The notes under the pieces are model-generated. The model did no database searches. It saw nothing but the letters and a program-made list of their open reading frames with translations, and was not told the origin of the DNA. Positions 44,295 through 51,983 of a stretch of 51,983 bases of DNA are shown piece after piece. The position numbers and the translations under genes were made by a program. This stretch comes from Burkholderia sp. Leaf177 (lineage in GTDB: Bacteria; Pseudomonadota; Gammaproteobacteria; Burkholderiales; Burkholderiaceae): contig NZ_LMPF01000022.1 of the NCBI RefSeq assembly GCF_001424345.1, forward strand, positions 361,192-413,174, given 5' to 3'. The first letter of the stretch is position 1; every line of letters begins with the position of its first letter.

Positions 44295-45536
44295 TCAACG
44301 GCTCGCCGATGTCTTCGTGATCATGGGACATGTGGAACTGGATAGCGGCTGGAACGCATCCGCAGCCGGTACGGTTGCCCGGATGTTGTAGTAGTCCCAC
44401 GGTTTCTTTGATTCAGCGGGCGTCTTCACCTGCACCAGATAAAGATCCTTCAGCAGCCGTCCGTCCTCGCGGATCGTGCCGTTGTGCGCATAGATATCGT
44501 TGACCGGCGCGCTCTTCATCTGCTTCATGACAATGGCGCTGTCGTCGGTTCCTGTCGCCTTGACGGCCTTCAGGTAGGTCAGCGTGGCGGAATAACCGGC
44601 CGCTTGAATTGCGGTTGGCATCTTGTTCATGCGTTTGAAGAACCGCTCGGAAAACTTGCGGGTCTCGGCATTTGCGTCCCAATAGAAGCCCTCAATCGTG
44701 TAAAGGTTCTGCGCGAGCGGCAAGCCGAGCGAATGGACGTCAGTCAGGAGAAACGCCATGGCGACCACGCTTTGCTTGCCTGAACGCGTCACGCCGAATT
44801 CATTGGCTGCCTTTACCGCGTTGATCATGTCGCCGCCAGCGTCGGCAAGCGCAATCATCTTCGCGCCCGATGCCTGCGCCTGAAGCATGAACGACGAGAA
44901 ATCGGATGCATTGAACGGATGCTTGGCGCTCCCGAGAACCTTGCCCTTGTTGCCGACAATGACCGCCGTTGCGTCCTTTTCCATCGCCTTGCCGAATGCG
45001 GAATCGGCGGTGATGAAAAACCACGAGTCGCCGCCGCGTTTCACGAGGAGCTTGGGCGTGCTGGCAAGTGCGACCGTATCGATCTGATAATGAACGGTAT
45101 AGGGCGAACACGCGTCGTTCGTCAGGCGCGACGAATACGCGCCCGTCACCATCACCACACGCTGCTTTTGCCGGCCGATCTCGACCACCGCCAGCGAGGG
45201 CGATGAGCCCACCAGATCCGTGATCATGTCCACGTGACCCTGGTCGAACCATTCGCGCGCCTTCGACGACGCCACGTCCGCCTTGTTCTGATGATCGGCG
45301 TAGACCACATCGATCTTCTTGCCGGCAACCGTGCCGCCGAAGTCCTCGACTGCCATGCGCACCGCCTCGACCGATCCTTTGCCGGAGAAGTCCGAGTACA
45401 GGCCGGTGAGATCGGTCAGCACGCCGATACGGACGACGTCGTCGGAGATGCGCGGGTTCTGGGCAAATGCCGCCGTGCATGAAAGGGAAAGCGACGCCAG
45501 CAACATGCGCCTGGCGTTGATAGGGTTGGGGCTCAT
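44295..45536 (-). CDS. ABC transporter solute-binding protein, branched-chain amino acid type
   Basis: 413 residues. A cleavable signal (RRMLLASLSLSCTAAFA) precedes a type I periplasmic binding fold: VVRIGVLTDLTGLYSDFSGK, then VDMITDLVGSSPSLAVVEIG and WFFITADSAFGKAMEKDATA. This LivK-like family binds amino acids, aromatic acids or amides. No permease or ATPase gene is near, so the protein must use remote components or act as an orphan receptor. AGGAG lies upstream. Between the hydroxyacid dehydrogenase and the TfdA-like dioxygenase on one transcript. Confidence 0.9.
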   Translation of the reverse strand: MSPNPINARRMLLASLSLSCTAAFAQNPRISDDVVRIGVLTDLTGLYSDFSGKGSVEAVRMAVEDFGGTVAGKKIDVVYADHQNKADVASSKAREWFDQGHVDMITDLVGSSPSLAVVEIGRQKQRVVMVTGAYSSRLTNDACSPYTVHYQIDTVALASTPKLLVKRGGDSWFFITADSAFGKAMEKDATAVIVGNKGKVLGSAKHPFNASDFSSFMLQAQASGAKMIALADAGGDMINAVKAANEFGVTRSGKQSVVAMAFLLTDVHSLGLPLAQNLYTIEGFYWDANAETRKFSERFFKRMNKMPTAIQAAGYSATLTYLKAVKATGTDDSAIVMKQMKSAPVNDIYAHNGTIREDGRLLKDLYLVQVKTPAESKKPWDYYNIRATVPAADAFQPLSSSTCPMITKTSASR

Positions 45537-45561
45537 GTAACTTGTCTCCTGAATGTGTTTT

Positions 45562-46563
45562 TTATGCCCGGCGTGATTTTTGCAGCACCTCCGGATTCAG
45601 GATGTTTGGCGGACGTCCGGCGTCGTGACCAACGTCGAGCGCAGCCAGCAGATTGTCCACGGCGAGATTCGCCAGTGCACGGCGCGCGGCGGTTGTCGCG
45701 CTGCCTATATGCGGACTCATCACGAGGTTCGGTGCATCGAATAAAGACGGATGCAACGCCGGTTCGTTCTCGAAGACATCCAGTCCGGCACCCGCCAGCT
45801 TTCCTTGTCTGAGCGCATTTGCGAGCGCGGCGTCATCCACGATTCCACCGCGCGCCACGTTCACGAGCGTGGCGGTTGGTTTCATTGCCGCGAGTTCGGC
45901 TGCGCCGATCGTGTGATGCGCCTCCACGCTGTAGGGCAAGGTCAGCACGACATGGTCAGCCTCGTGCAGGAGTTCATCGCGGGGAACGTAGGACGCGTTG
46001 CACGCCTCTTCGATATCCGCATCGAGCCGCGTCCGGTTGTGATAGATAACCTTCATCCGGAACCCGGCTGCGCGCCGCGCGATGGCCTGCCCTATGCGCC
46101 CCATTCCCATGATGCCGAGCGTTGAATGATGCAGGTCCACACCAAGGAACAGGTTGTACGCAAAACCCTTCCACGTGCCGGAGCGCACGTGGACATCGCT
46201 TTCGGGAATGCGCCGCGCCGCGCTGATCAGCAAGCCCCAGGCAAGATCCGCGACGCTTTCGTTCGATATATCCGGCGTGTTCGTCGCGATAATCCCGGCC
46301 CGCGTAATAGCGGCCAGATCAAAGTTGTTGTAACCCGCCGCGCAGTTGGAAACCGCGCGCAAATGCGGCGCGTGCTCGATCAGCGCGCCGTCTATACGCT
46401 CTCCGCCCATGAGCATGGCGCCGGTTTTATCGGCGATACATAGCCGCAGTTGCTCAGGCGTGAGCGGCACATCGTCCATATTGCGATCGAGTTCGAAGTG
46501 CGCTTCGAGGCGTTCGAGTATGTCCGGAAAAGTCGCGCGCGCGACCAGCACCTTGGGTTTCAC
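45562..46563 (-). CDS. D-2-hydroxyacid dehydrogenase (NAD(P), GhrB/GyaR-like)
   Basis: 333 residues from a GTG start that overlaps the upstream stop as GTGA. NAD(P) motif LGIMGMGRIGQAIARRAAGF; catalytic Arg in VNVARGGIVDDAALA, Glu in LDVFENEPALHP, His in MSPHIGSATTAARR. The family reduces glyoxylate, hydroxypyruvate or 2-ketogluconate, or oxidises the matching D-hydroxy acid. Together with the GlcD-type gene in the next unit it could cycle a 2-oxo/2-hydroxy acid pair. Confidence 0.9.
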   Translation of the reverse strand: MKPKVLVARATFPDILERLEAHFELDRNMDDVPLTPEQLRLCIADKTGAMLMGGERIDGALIEHAPHLRAVSNCAAGYNNFDLAAITRAGIIATNTPDISNESVADLAWGLLISAARRIPESDVHVRSGTWKGFAYNLFLGVDLHHSTLGIMGMGRIGQAIARRAAGFRMKVIYHNRTRLDADIEEACNASYVPRDELLHEADHVVLTLPYSVEAHHTIGAAELAAMKPTATLVNVARGGIVDDAALANALRQGKLAGAGLDVFENEPALHPSLFDAPNLVMSPHIGSATTAARRALANLAVDNLLAALDVGHDAGRPPNILNPEVLQKSRRA

Positions 46564-47654
46564 TGCGGCTCCTTCGAGGTAAAGTCCGGCGTGAGCACGG
46601 TGCGTCCAATGACTTCGCCCGCGCGCATTGCGTCGAGGACCGCGTTGACTTCTGACAACGGGCGGCGCGTGACGGGCAACGCGGGCAGGCCTTTTGCGGC
46701 GACCAGCGTCATCAGTTCGCGCATCTCGGCAGGCGAGCCGACATACGATCCTTCAACCGACAACGCGCGCAATACGAGTGTGGGAATGGGAATGGAAAGC
46801 TCGCCGCCGAACATGCCGACGATCACGAGCTTTGCGCCTTTTCGCAGCACGCTTGCGCCTCGTTCCACCGATGCCGGCGAACCGACAAAGTCGATCACGG
46901 CCGCCGCGCCGCCATGGGTTGTTTCGATAATGCCGAGCGCATCTTCCGCCGATGTTCCAAACGCCGCGCTTGCGCCGAGTTCGAGCGCTGCATTGCGTTT
47001 CTCTTCGTTCGGCTCGATCACGATCGCAGGCGGCAACCCCATCAGCTTGATCAACGCAAGGCACATCAGCCCGAGTCCGCCCGCGCCGATGATCACAACC
47101 GGTCCGCCGTTCGCGTGGGCGCGCGCCCTGGTGAGCGCGCTGTAAGCGGTAATACCCGCGCAGGCAAGCGGCGCGGCGCGGGCGGGATCGGTATCCGGAG
47201 TCAATGGGAAAAGAAAGCGCGCTTCAGGCACGTGCAGATGGGTCCCGAACCCGCCGCTGCGGAACACGCCGAGAAAGCGCGGATTCGGGCACAGATGATC
47301 TTCGCCACTCACGCAACGTTCGCACGCGCCGCAGCCAATCCACGGATAAGCCAGCACGCGTTGTCCTACGGTTATTCCTTCTACGTCCGGTCCCATTGCG
47401 ATGACTTCGCCAACGCTTTCGTGACCGAGCGTATGCGGCATGCGAATGCCTCGATCGGCCATGGAAATGCGCTTGCCGCGCCCGAGGTCGAAGAATCCAT
47501 CGATGAGATGCAGGTCTGTATGACACACGCCCGCCGCAAGCACGCGCAACGTCACTTCGGTTCCCTTCGGTTGCGGCATCTCGACCTCGGCGCGTACGAG
47601 CGCCGCGCCGTTCGCGACCATCTGGAACTGATGGGGCCGGGTGTCCAGCGTCAT
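46560..47654 (-). CDS. Zinc-dependent alcohol dehydrogenase
   Basis: 364 residues from ATG 47654 (AGGAG upstream); the longer frame from 47717 adds non-family residues. Catalytic zinc ligands lie in AAGVCHTDLHLIDG and LGHESVGEVIAMG, and the structural zinc cysteines in IGCGACERCVSGEDHLCPN. The NAD site is VVIIGAGGLGLMCLALIKL. Medium-chain dehydrogenase that oxidises an alcohol to the aldehyde or ketone. First gene of a four-gene unit, 84 bases downstream of an IclR-type operator. Confidence 0.9.
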   Translation of the reverse strand: MTLDTRPHQFQMVANGAALVRAEVEMPQPKGTEVTLRVLAAGVCHTDLHLIDGFFDLGRGKRISMADRGIRMPHTLGHESVGEVIAMGPDVEGITVGQRVLAYPWIGCGACERCVSGEDHLCPNPRFLGVFRSGGFGTHLHVPEARFLFPLTPDTDPARAAPLACAGITAYSALTRARAHANGGPVVIIGAGGLGLMCLALIKLMGLPPAIVIEPNEEKRNAALELGASAAFGTSAEDALGIIETTHGGAAAVIDFVGSPASVERGASVLRKGAKLVIVGMFGGELSIPIPTLVLRALSVEGSYVGSPAEMRELMTLVAAKGLPALPVTRRPLSEVNAVLDAMRAGEVIGRTVLTPDFTSKEPQ

Positions 47655-47737
47655 TTGGATTGTCTCCTGCTTACGATGTGCTTGCGGTTTGGTCCAAGAT
47701 AGCACGCACAATCTCATAACGGAACGTAATTATATTT

Positions 47738-47753
47738 GTTCTTATATCGGAAT
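47738..47753. promoter_or_regulatory. IclR-type operator, site B
   Basis: GTTCTTATATCGGAAT, 13 of 16 matches to the palindrome. It lies 84 bases before the alcohol dehydrogenase ATG. On the minus strand TTGTTA, 18 bases, TATAAT forms a good promoter, with the operator between the two elements. Confidence 0.66.
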
Positions 47754-47794
47754 AACAAAGACGCAAAGATGCAGCTTCCCGTATCCGGCCAGTA

Positions 47795-48205
47795 TCAGGA
47801 AGCGGGACGTTTTTCGAAGGTGGGAATGCCGTCCGGCAAGCAATGGAACGACTGCTTGTCAGCGAGATTGATGATGCGATCCGGCATGCCGTAGATACCG
47901 GGGTCATCGAGCGTGCCGACCTTGATCAGCATCAGGCCTGGCATGCGCGGCGAACGGGTCAGGATATGCGTGCCGCATTCAGGACAAAAGTCACGCGTGA
48001 CGGGCGCGGCGAGGTCAGGCCGTGTGAATTGTTTCGGCGAACCCGCCGTGTACGTAAAAGCGCTTCCCGGCATCACGATCAACACGTTCGGACCACCGCC
48101 CGACAAATATTGGCATTCGCGGCAATGGCATTGAAGCCGCATGAGCGGCTCGTCTTCAGCGCGATACGAGAGATGCCCGCAATAACAATGTCCGGTCAGG
48201 GTCAT
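47795..48205 (-). CDS. GFA-family zinc protein (glutathione-dependent formaldehyde-activating enzyme-like)
   Basis: 136 residues from ATG 48205; the longer open frame upstream lies inside the aldolase gene. Zinc cysteines are in GHCYCGHLSYR, QCHCRECQYLSGG and DFCPECGTHILTR, as in the Gfa/CENP-V fold. The family name comes from an S-hydroxymethylglutathione synthase, but most members have unknown roles. The start overlaps the aldolase stop by ATGA, so it is the coupled last gene of that unit. Confidence 0.87.
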   Translation of the reverse strand: MTLTGHCYCGHLSYRAEDEPLMRLQCHCRECQYLSGGGPNVLIVMPGSAFTYTAGSPKQFTRPDLAAPVTRDFCPECGTHILTRSPRMPGLMLIKVGTLDDPGIYGMPDRIINLADKQSFHCLPDGIPTFEKRPAS

Positions 48206-48975
48206 GAGGAATGTGCAGTAGATGAAGCGGCAGCAAGCAAGCCGGAAAACCCGGCGCGCAACATGCTTTGGTCCGATCCAATGATGAACATGGTCACGCC
48301 GAGCGCCGCGAACCGGCCGACTTCGGCGCCGTTGGCAAGGAACATTGCGACCGGTTTGCGAGCGGCGCGAGCGCGCACGCAGATTGTTTCGACGTGGCGT
48401 TGCAACAGCGGAGCGTCGAGTGAATCCAGGCCGCACGACAACGCCAGATCCGCGCGGCCGATAAACCAGCCATCGACGGCGGAAGCGCCGATTTCATCGA
48501 GGTGATCGAGCGCTTCGGCATCCTCGATCTGCGCCAGGCTGATCGTGGCGGCATCGGCGGTATTCACGTGCGTTTTCATCTGTACCGAACCATAGCGCCC
48601 AGCACGCGGCGAGTTCGAAAAACCGCGCGTGCCGCCGCGGTATCGGCAGGACCGGTCGAACGCGATCGCATCGGCCGCATTGCGCACATGCGGCGCGACG
48701 ATTCCCGCCGCGCCCAGATCCAGCGATTCGCCAAGATGAGCGCCTTCGAAAGATGGCACGCGCACCAGCGCCGGCAAATCCGCGCTGCGGGCGGCGAGCA
48801 TGCAAAGGTCGAGCGATTCACGCGAGAACGGCGCGTGCTCGGCGTCCAGCACAATGAAATCGAGCGCCGTCTCGCCCAGCACTTCCACGGTCTGTGGCGA
48901 CGTCGTCTTCACGAACGTGCCAATCAGCCGTTCGCCACGCAGCAATCTGCCGCGCAATTCAAGGCTGCGGTTCAT
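48202..48975 (-). CDS. HpcH/HpaI-family class II aldolase
   Basis: 257 residues. Barrel motifs: FIVLDAEHAPFSRESLDL, LDLGAAGIVAPHVRNAADA, metal-binding Glu in ISLAQIEDAEALDHLDEI and Asp in GWFIGRADLALSCG. Family enzymes use a divalent metal to split 4-hydroxy-2-oxo acids into pyruvate and an aldehyde such as succinate semialdehyde. The aldehyde dehydrogenase two genes upstream could oxidise that product. The end overlaps GFA by four bases, and its start overlaps the cupin stop region. Confidence 0.87.
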   Translation of the reverse strand: MNRSLELRGRLLRGERLIGTFVKTTSPQTVEVLGETALDFIVLDAEHAPFSRESLDLCMLAARSADLPALVRVPSFEGAHLGESLDLGAAGIVAPHVRNAADAIAFDRSCRYRGGTRGFSNSPRAGRYGSVQMKTHVNTADAATISLAQIEDAEALDHLDEIGASAVDGWFIGRADLALSCGLDSLDAPLLQRHVETICVRARAARKPVAMFLANGAEVGRFAALGVTMFIIGSDQSMLRAGFSGLLAAASSTAHSS

Positions 48976-49327
48976 TGGCCTGTTGATACTCCACCAGATG
49001 CAGATAATCCGCGCGCACCGGCGCGAAGATATCGAGATTCAGCGCGACTTCCGTGCCGAGCGGTTCCGCGTAGTGCTGCACGTTCGGCGGAATGCGAATG
49101 ATGCTGCCCGGACCGGCGTCGAAGGTTTCATCGCCGACATGAAAGCGCACCTGTCCCTGTACGATCATCACGACCTGCTCAAAAGTATGGCTGTGCGGCG
49201 AGACATCCATGCCCGGCGACAGCCAGTTCATCACGGCCATGAAATGGTCGCCGCGAAACGCCGCGCGTTCCACGCCTGGGCGCACGGTCTCGCGCGGCAA
49301 GTCGTTGAAGTTGTAGAGGGTGGTCAT
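48959..49327 (-). CDS. Cupin-domain protein
   Basis: 122 residues from ATG 49327 with GGAG eight bases upstream; a TTG one codon earlier is less likely. Single beta barrel with cupin motif 1 as PHSHTFEQVVMIVQGQVRF and motif 2 as GSIIRIPPNVQHYAEPL, giving the usual metal-binding His/Glu set. Small cupins of this type bind metals and act as isomerases, dioxygenases or sensors in catabolic operons; the role here is unknown. It overlaps the aldolase gene by 17 bases. Confidence 0.85.
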   Translation of the reverse strand: MTTLYNFNDLPRETVRPGVERAAFRGDHFMAVMNWLSPGMDVSPHSHTFEQVVMIVQGQVRFHVGDETFDAGPGSIIRIPPNVQHYAEPLGTEVALNLDIFAPVRADYLHLVEYQQANEPQP

Positions 49328-49349
49328 CAAGCTGTCTCCGGTTTGAGCA

Positions 49350-50786
49350 TCACATCTCGCTCACGAACTTCGTATTGAGAAACGCGTCGAGTCCTTCCTG
49401 GCCGGCTTCCGACCCGTAGCCGCTTTCCTTGATGCCGCCAAAAGGCGCTTCAGCTATGGATACCGTCAGGTTGTTGATGCCGACAACGCCTGCCTCCAGC
49501 GCACGCGCGACCGCAATGGAGCGCTTGTTCGACTCAGTGAACGCATAGGCGGCGAGCCCGTAGGGCAGGCGGTTGGCGTGATCGACCGCTTCGTCCAGCG
49601 TACTGAACGGATTGGCGATGGCAAGTGGTCCGAACGGTTCCTCGTTCATCATTTGTGCGTGGTCCGGTACTTCGGCGAGGAACGTGGGTTGCCAGAAATG
49701 ACCCTTGTTAGCTCCGCGCTCGCCACCGGTGAGCACGCGCGCGCCTTGCTTCGTCGCATCGGCGACCAGACGTTCCATTGCGTCGATCCGCCGCCCGTTC
49801 GCCATGGATCCCATCTGGTTCGCCGGATCGAGACCGTTGCCCACGCTGACACGTCCGATCGCCTCGGTAAATGCCTGTACGAACTGCTTGTAGATGCCTT
49901 CCTGCACATAAAAGCGCGTAGGCGCAATACAGACTTGGCCCGCGTTGCGGATCTTGCCGATCACGAGCGTTTTCACGACGTCTTCCACATTTACATCGTC
50001 GAACACGATCACCGGGGAGTGGCCGCCGAGTTCGAACGTGGCTTTCTTCATGCCGTCGGCGGCGAGCCGCGCAAGATGCTTGCCAATACCGGTCGAACCT
50101 GTAAACGTGATCTTCTTGATGACCGGCGATGCAATCAAATAGCGCGAGATGAAATCCGGCACGCCGGTGACAATATTCAGCACGCCGTTGGGCAAACCCG
50201 CATCTTGCAGCGCCTTGGCAAAAGCGAGCGCTGCAGACGGCGTTTCCTCCGCCGGTTTCAGGATGCAGGTGCATCCCGCCGAGAGCGAGGCCGCGATCTT
50301 GCGCGACGAGAGCATCGCTGGAAAATTCCATGGCGAGAACGCGGCAACCGGACCGACAGGCTCCTTCATGACGAGCCATCTGTGCCCCACGTTACGGGAC
50401 GGCACGATTCGCCCGTATGCGCGCCGCCCTTCTTCCGCAAACCATTCGAACGTATCAGCAGCGCCCAGCACTTCGCCGCGCGCTTCGACAAGCGTCTTGC
50501 CTTGCTCACGGGTGGTCTGCGCTGCGATCAGTTCAGCCCGCTCGCGGATCAGGTTAGCCGCGTCCTTCAGGATTCGGGCACGGTCATACGGTGCGACGCA
50601 AGACCAGCTCTTGAAAGCCCGTGCGGAGGAATCGAGCGCGGCGTTTAGATTCTGTTCCGACGCATGCGGAACACGTCCGATTTCTTCTTCTGTCGCCGGA
50701 TTGCGCAGCGGCTGGGACGGGTTGCCTTGCGCTCTGATCCACTCTCCGTCGATGAAAAGATGCGGTTCGGGTATGAAATCTTTCAT
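49350..50786 (-). CDS. NAD(P)-dependent aldehyde dehydrogenase, succinate-semialdehyde dehydrogenase-like
   Basis: 478 residues. Cofactor segment KKITFTGSTGIGKHLARLA, catalytic Glu in FELGGHSPVIVF and Cys in IRNAGQVCIAPTRFYVQ. The C-terminal EAPFGGIKESGYGSEAGQEG is typical of the GabD-type succinate/glutarate semialdehyde branch. It oxidises an aldehyde to the acid and would fit the aldehyde released by the HpaI-type aldolase in the same unit. AGGGG lies upstream of the ATG. An IclR-type operator lies 95 bases upstream. Confidence 0.9.
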   Translation of the reverse strand: MKDFIPEPHLFIDGEWIRAQGNPSQPLRNPATEEEIGRVPHASEQNLNAALDSSARAFKSWSCVAPYDRARILKDAANLIRERAELIAAQTTREQGKTLVEARGEVLGAADTFEWFAEEGRRAYGRIVPSRNVGHRWLVMKEPVGPVAAFSPWNFPAMLSSRKIAASLSAGCTCILKPAEETPSAALAFAKALQDAGLPNGVLNIVTGVPDFISRYLIASPVIKKITFTGSTGIGKHLARLAADGMKKATFELGGHSPVIVFDDVNVEDVVKTLVIGKIRNAGQVCIAPTRFYVQEGIYKQFVQAFTEAIGRVSVGNGLDPANQMGSMANGRRIDAMERLVADATKQGARVLTGGERGANKGHFWQPTFLAEVPDHAQMMNEEPFGPLAIANPFSTLDEAVDHANRLPYGLAAYAFTESNKRSIAVARALEAGVVGINNLTVSIAEAPFGGIKESGYGSEAGQEGLDAFLNTKFVSEM

Positions 50787-50880
50787 GAACGGGTCCCCTA
50801 TTGCGACGCAGGAAAATTGTGATCATCGGATGACCGCTAGTCTAATGCGTCCGTTCTCATAAGAAAACAATATATTTATA

Positions 50881-50896
50881 GTTCCGATATCGGACC
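50881..50896. promoter_or_regulatory. IclR-type operator, site A
   Basis: GTTCCGATATCGGACC, 15 of 16 matches to a perfect palindrome. It lies 95 bases before the aldehyde dehydrogenase start. On the minus strand it is followed directly by TATAAATATATTG, an AT-rich -10 region, as at the other two sites. Confidence 0.7.
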
Positions 50897-51196
50897 CATT
50901 TAGCCTCTGGGTATTGGCGGAGTTCTTGCATGTCGTTGATTCATCCAGGGTCGATGACTCGCTGCTCTCACGACTTCGATCAGCGCAAGGTGCGCAAAAC
51001 GACCTCTACCCAGCTCGGTTGCCTAATAACGAAGATACCTGCAAGGCACGAGTCTAAAAAATTCTTTCGAGCGGCGACGTGGAATGGGATCAGCGCATAC
51101 ATGGACATGAACATGGACGACATTAGTCGCATACAAAGAAGCTTGACGCGATGTGGAGGCTTAATCCGACTGGCTCGCGCTCCTCGCAGTACATCA
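50897..51196. other. Gene-less stretch right of the regulon
   Basis: A 135-codon plus-strand frame is open here (50930-51337), but it has no family character and overlaps the nuclease fragment on the other strand, so it was not accepted. Nothing else was recognised. Confidence 0.35.
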
Positions 51197-51331
51197 TCAA
51201 AAAATGCGGCGACCGATCTGCCAGTACAGCACGGTGAGTTCCGCGTTCACTGCAGCAGCTGCGCGGGCACGTGCGCCATCGATCAGCTGTCGAACGTCGT
51301 CGAGCAAGGAACTGAAAATCAAATCAGTCAT
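51197..51331 (-). pseudogene. YhcG/DUF1016-type nuclease N-terminal remnant
   Basis: 44 codons from ATG 51331: MTDLIFSSLLDDVRQLIDGA, then ARARAAAAVNAELTVLYWQIGRRIF and a stop. VNAELTVLYWQIGRRI is the hallmark of the N-terminal region of the YhcG (DUF1016) family, whose C-terminus is a PD-(D/E)xK nuclease; full proteins are about 350 residues. The nuclease part is missing. It is probably a leftover of a defence or restriction-type gene. Confidence 0.6.
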
Positions 51332-51589
51332 ACGTAAAAGCCAAAGGAATTGCGTGCACCGCGGATGGATCGAGGGGGCACCTTACCGGAAACCATGCAG
51401 GTGCGAAACCCCGCCTTATCGATCGTCAATTCTCTTCGCAGCTCGGAGAAAATCTTGTTTCTCTATTGCTTGTCGCGCGATGGGCGACGGCACGAACACG
51501 CGACAGATGATGTGCTGGCCATCTTCGGTAATATGTATATATCGCGAGTACTGTACTATTAAGAATCGTCAGGAGCAAAAATGGAGCAC

Positions 51590-51983
51590 TAGGGGTTTCG
51601 GTGAGCGTCGAGGGACTGTGTCGCGCTGGTGGCGTCTTCAGCCATTCGAGCACTCTCATCCCAGAAGTCCCCATGCTGGGCGGAGAGGACAGAATCGGCA
51701 TGAACCAACTGTGCTTTCGTCACTGTTGCCTTGATAAGAGCGAGCAGACGACGCTCAATATCCGATCAGATCGAACGGCCGAGGTCCCGCAGTTTCCGTT
51801 CGGCGGGTATCAGGATGCGACGCTCATACGGCCGGCAATGAGCGTGCTGGAGCAGCTCATCAAGGGTAAGGGATTCGATGGCATTCTGTCGCATCCACGC
51901 TTCCAGTCCTGCCCAGTGGCTCGGTCCGATGGACGTCAGGCCGAGATATTCGCAGATCCAGACCTGATGCTCGTACAGCGTCT
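51590..51983 (-). pseudogene. Tn3-family transposase remnant, partial at the window edge
   Basis: On the minus strand the frame entering from the right edge reads TLYEHQVWICEYLGLTSIG, LDELLQHAHCRPYERRILIP and AERKLRDLGR, then hits a stop at 51766. The neighbouring frame continues as IERRLLALIKATVTKAQLVH, and a third as MRVLEWLKTPPARHSPSTL. These are successive pieces of the N-terminal (DUF4158) part of Tn3-type transposases, with at least two frameshifts. No terminal repeats are visible, and the catalytic part is absent from the window. Confidence 0.6.

Noticed and set aside
50930..51337. 135-codon plus-strand ORF
   Set aside because: No recognisable family, poor ribosome site, and it runs over the YhcG-like fragment on the other strand.

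Overview
The window looks like an accessory, catabolism-rich stretch of a Burkholderiaceae replicon (Paraburkholderia/Caballeronia-like, probably a second chromosome or megaplasmid). The support is a Burkholderia-type OmpC-like porin, HAMP/4HB chemoreceptors, many LysR regulators beside small oxidoreductases, tautomerase-LysR cassettes, a tauD/tfdA-type dioxygenase and moderately high GC. Base composition shifts along the window: roughly 1-16 kb is visibly less GC-rich than 38.5-50.8 kb. No rRNA, tRNA, CRISPR array or replication origin was seen.

Layout. (1) 1-670: remnants of an enolase-superfamily gene and an IS66 transposase. (2) 688-5477: L-serine dehydratase, a chemoreceptor and a porin, all on the minus strand. 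(3) 5728-14259: a catabolic cluster of MHS-type transporter, nitrilase-fold amidase and a dihydroxyphthalate-decarboxylase-like protein, facing a MocR regulator, then an MmgE/PrpD protein, a TauD-type dioxygenase and a LysR regulator. Two nearly identical operators (8900-8926 and 11970-11997) tie the cluster together. (4) 14661-17000: an ISNCY-type element with a nonsense mutation, and decayed gene fragments including a proline dehydrogenase N-terminus. (5) 17717-25395: two tautomerase cassettes. The first (tautomerase, malonate-semialdehyde-decarboxylase-like tautomerase, YdfG-type reductase, alpha/beta hydrolase, HAD dehalogenase-like protein, DUF4865 protein, LysR) looks like a pathway converging on malonate semialdehyde. 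(6) 25462-33655: signalling and stress genes: PAS-LuxR regulator, membrane protein, two CsbD-type proteins, EAL protein, MerR-HTH/pseudo-receiver/GAF protein and a second chemoreceptor. (7) about 33945-38460: a cargo-less Tn7-like element (tnsA-tnsB-tnsC-tniQ) with recognisable end repeats. Only tnsB is clearly intact: tnsA has a frameshift, tnsC an in-frame TAA and tniQ an in-frame TAG. (8) 38517-50786: twelve enzyme and transport genes in three minus-strand units around an IclR regulator. Each unit starts 80-95 bases downstream of a copy of the palindrome GTTCCGATATCGGAAC (50881, 47738, 42476), so the units look like one regulon. (9) 50897-51983: a YhcG-like nuclease fragment and a degenerate Tn3-family transposase running off the window.

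The two most promising undescribed items are the IclR-controlled twelve-gene catabolic regulon and the MocR-controlled cluster. In both, operators read directly from the sequence define the set of genes, but the substrates cannot be read from sequence. The decayed Tn7-like element is the most interesting mobile structure.
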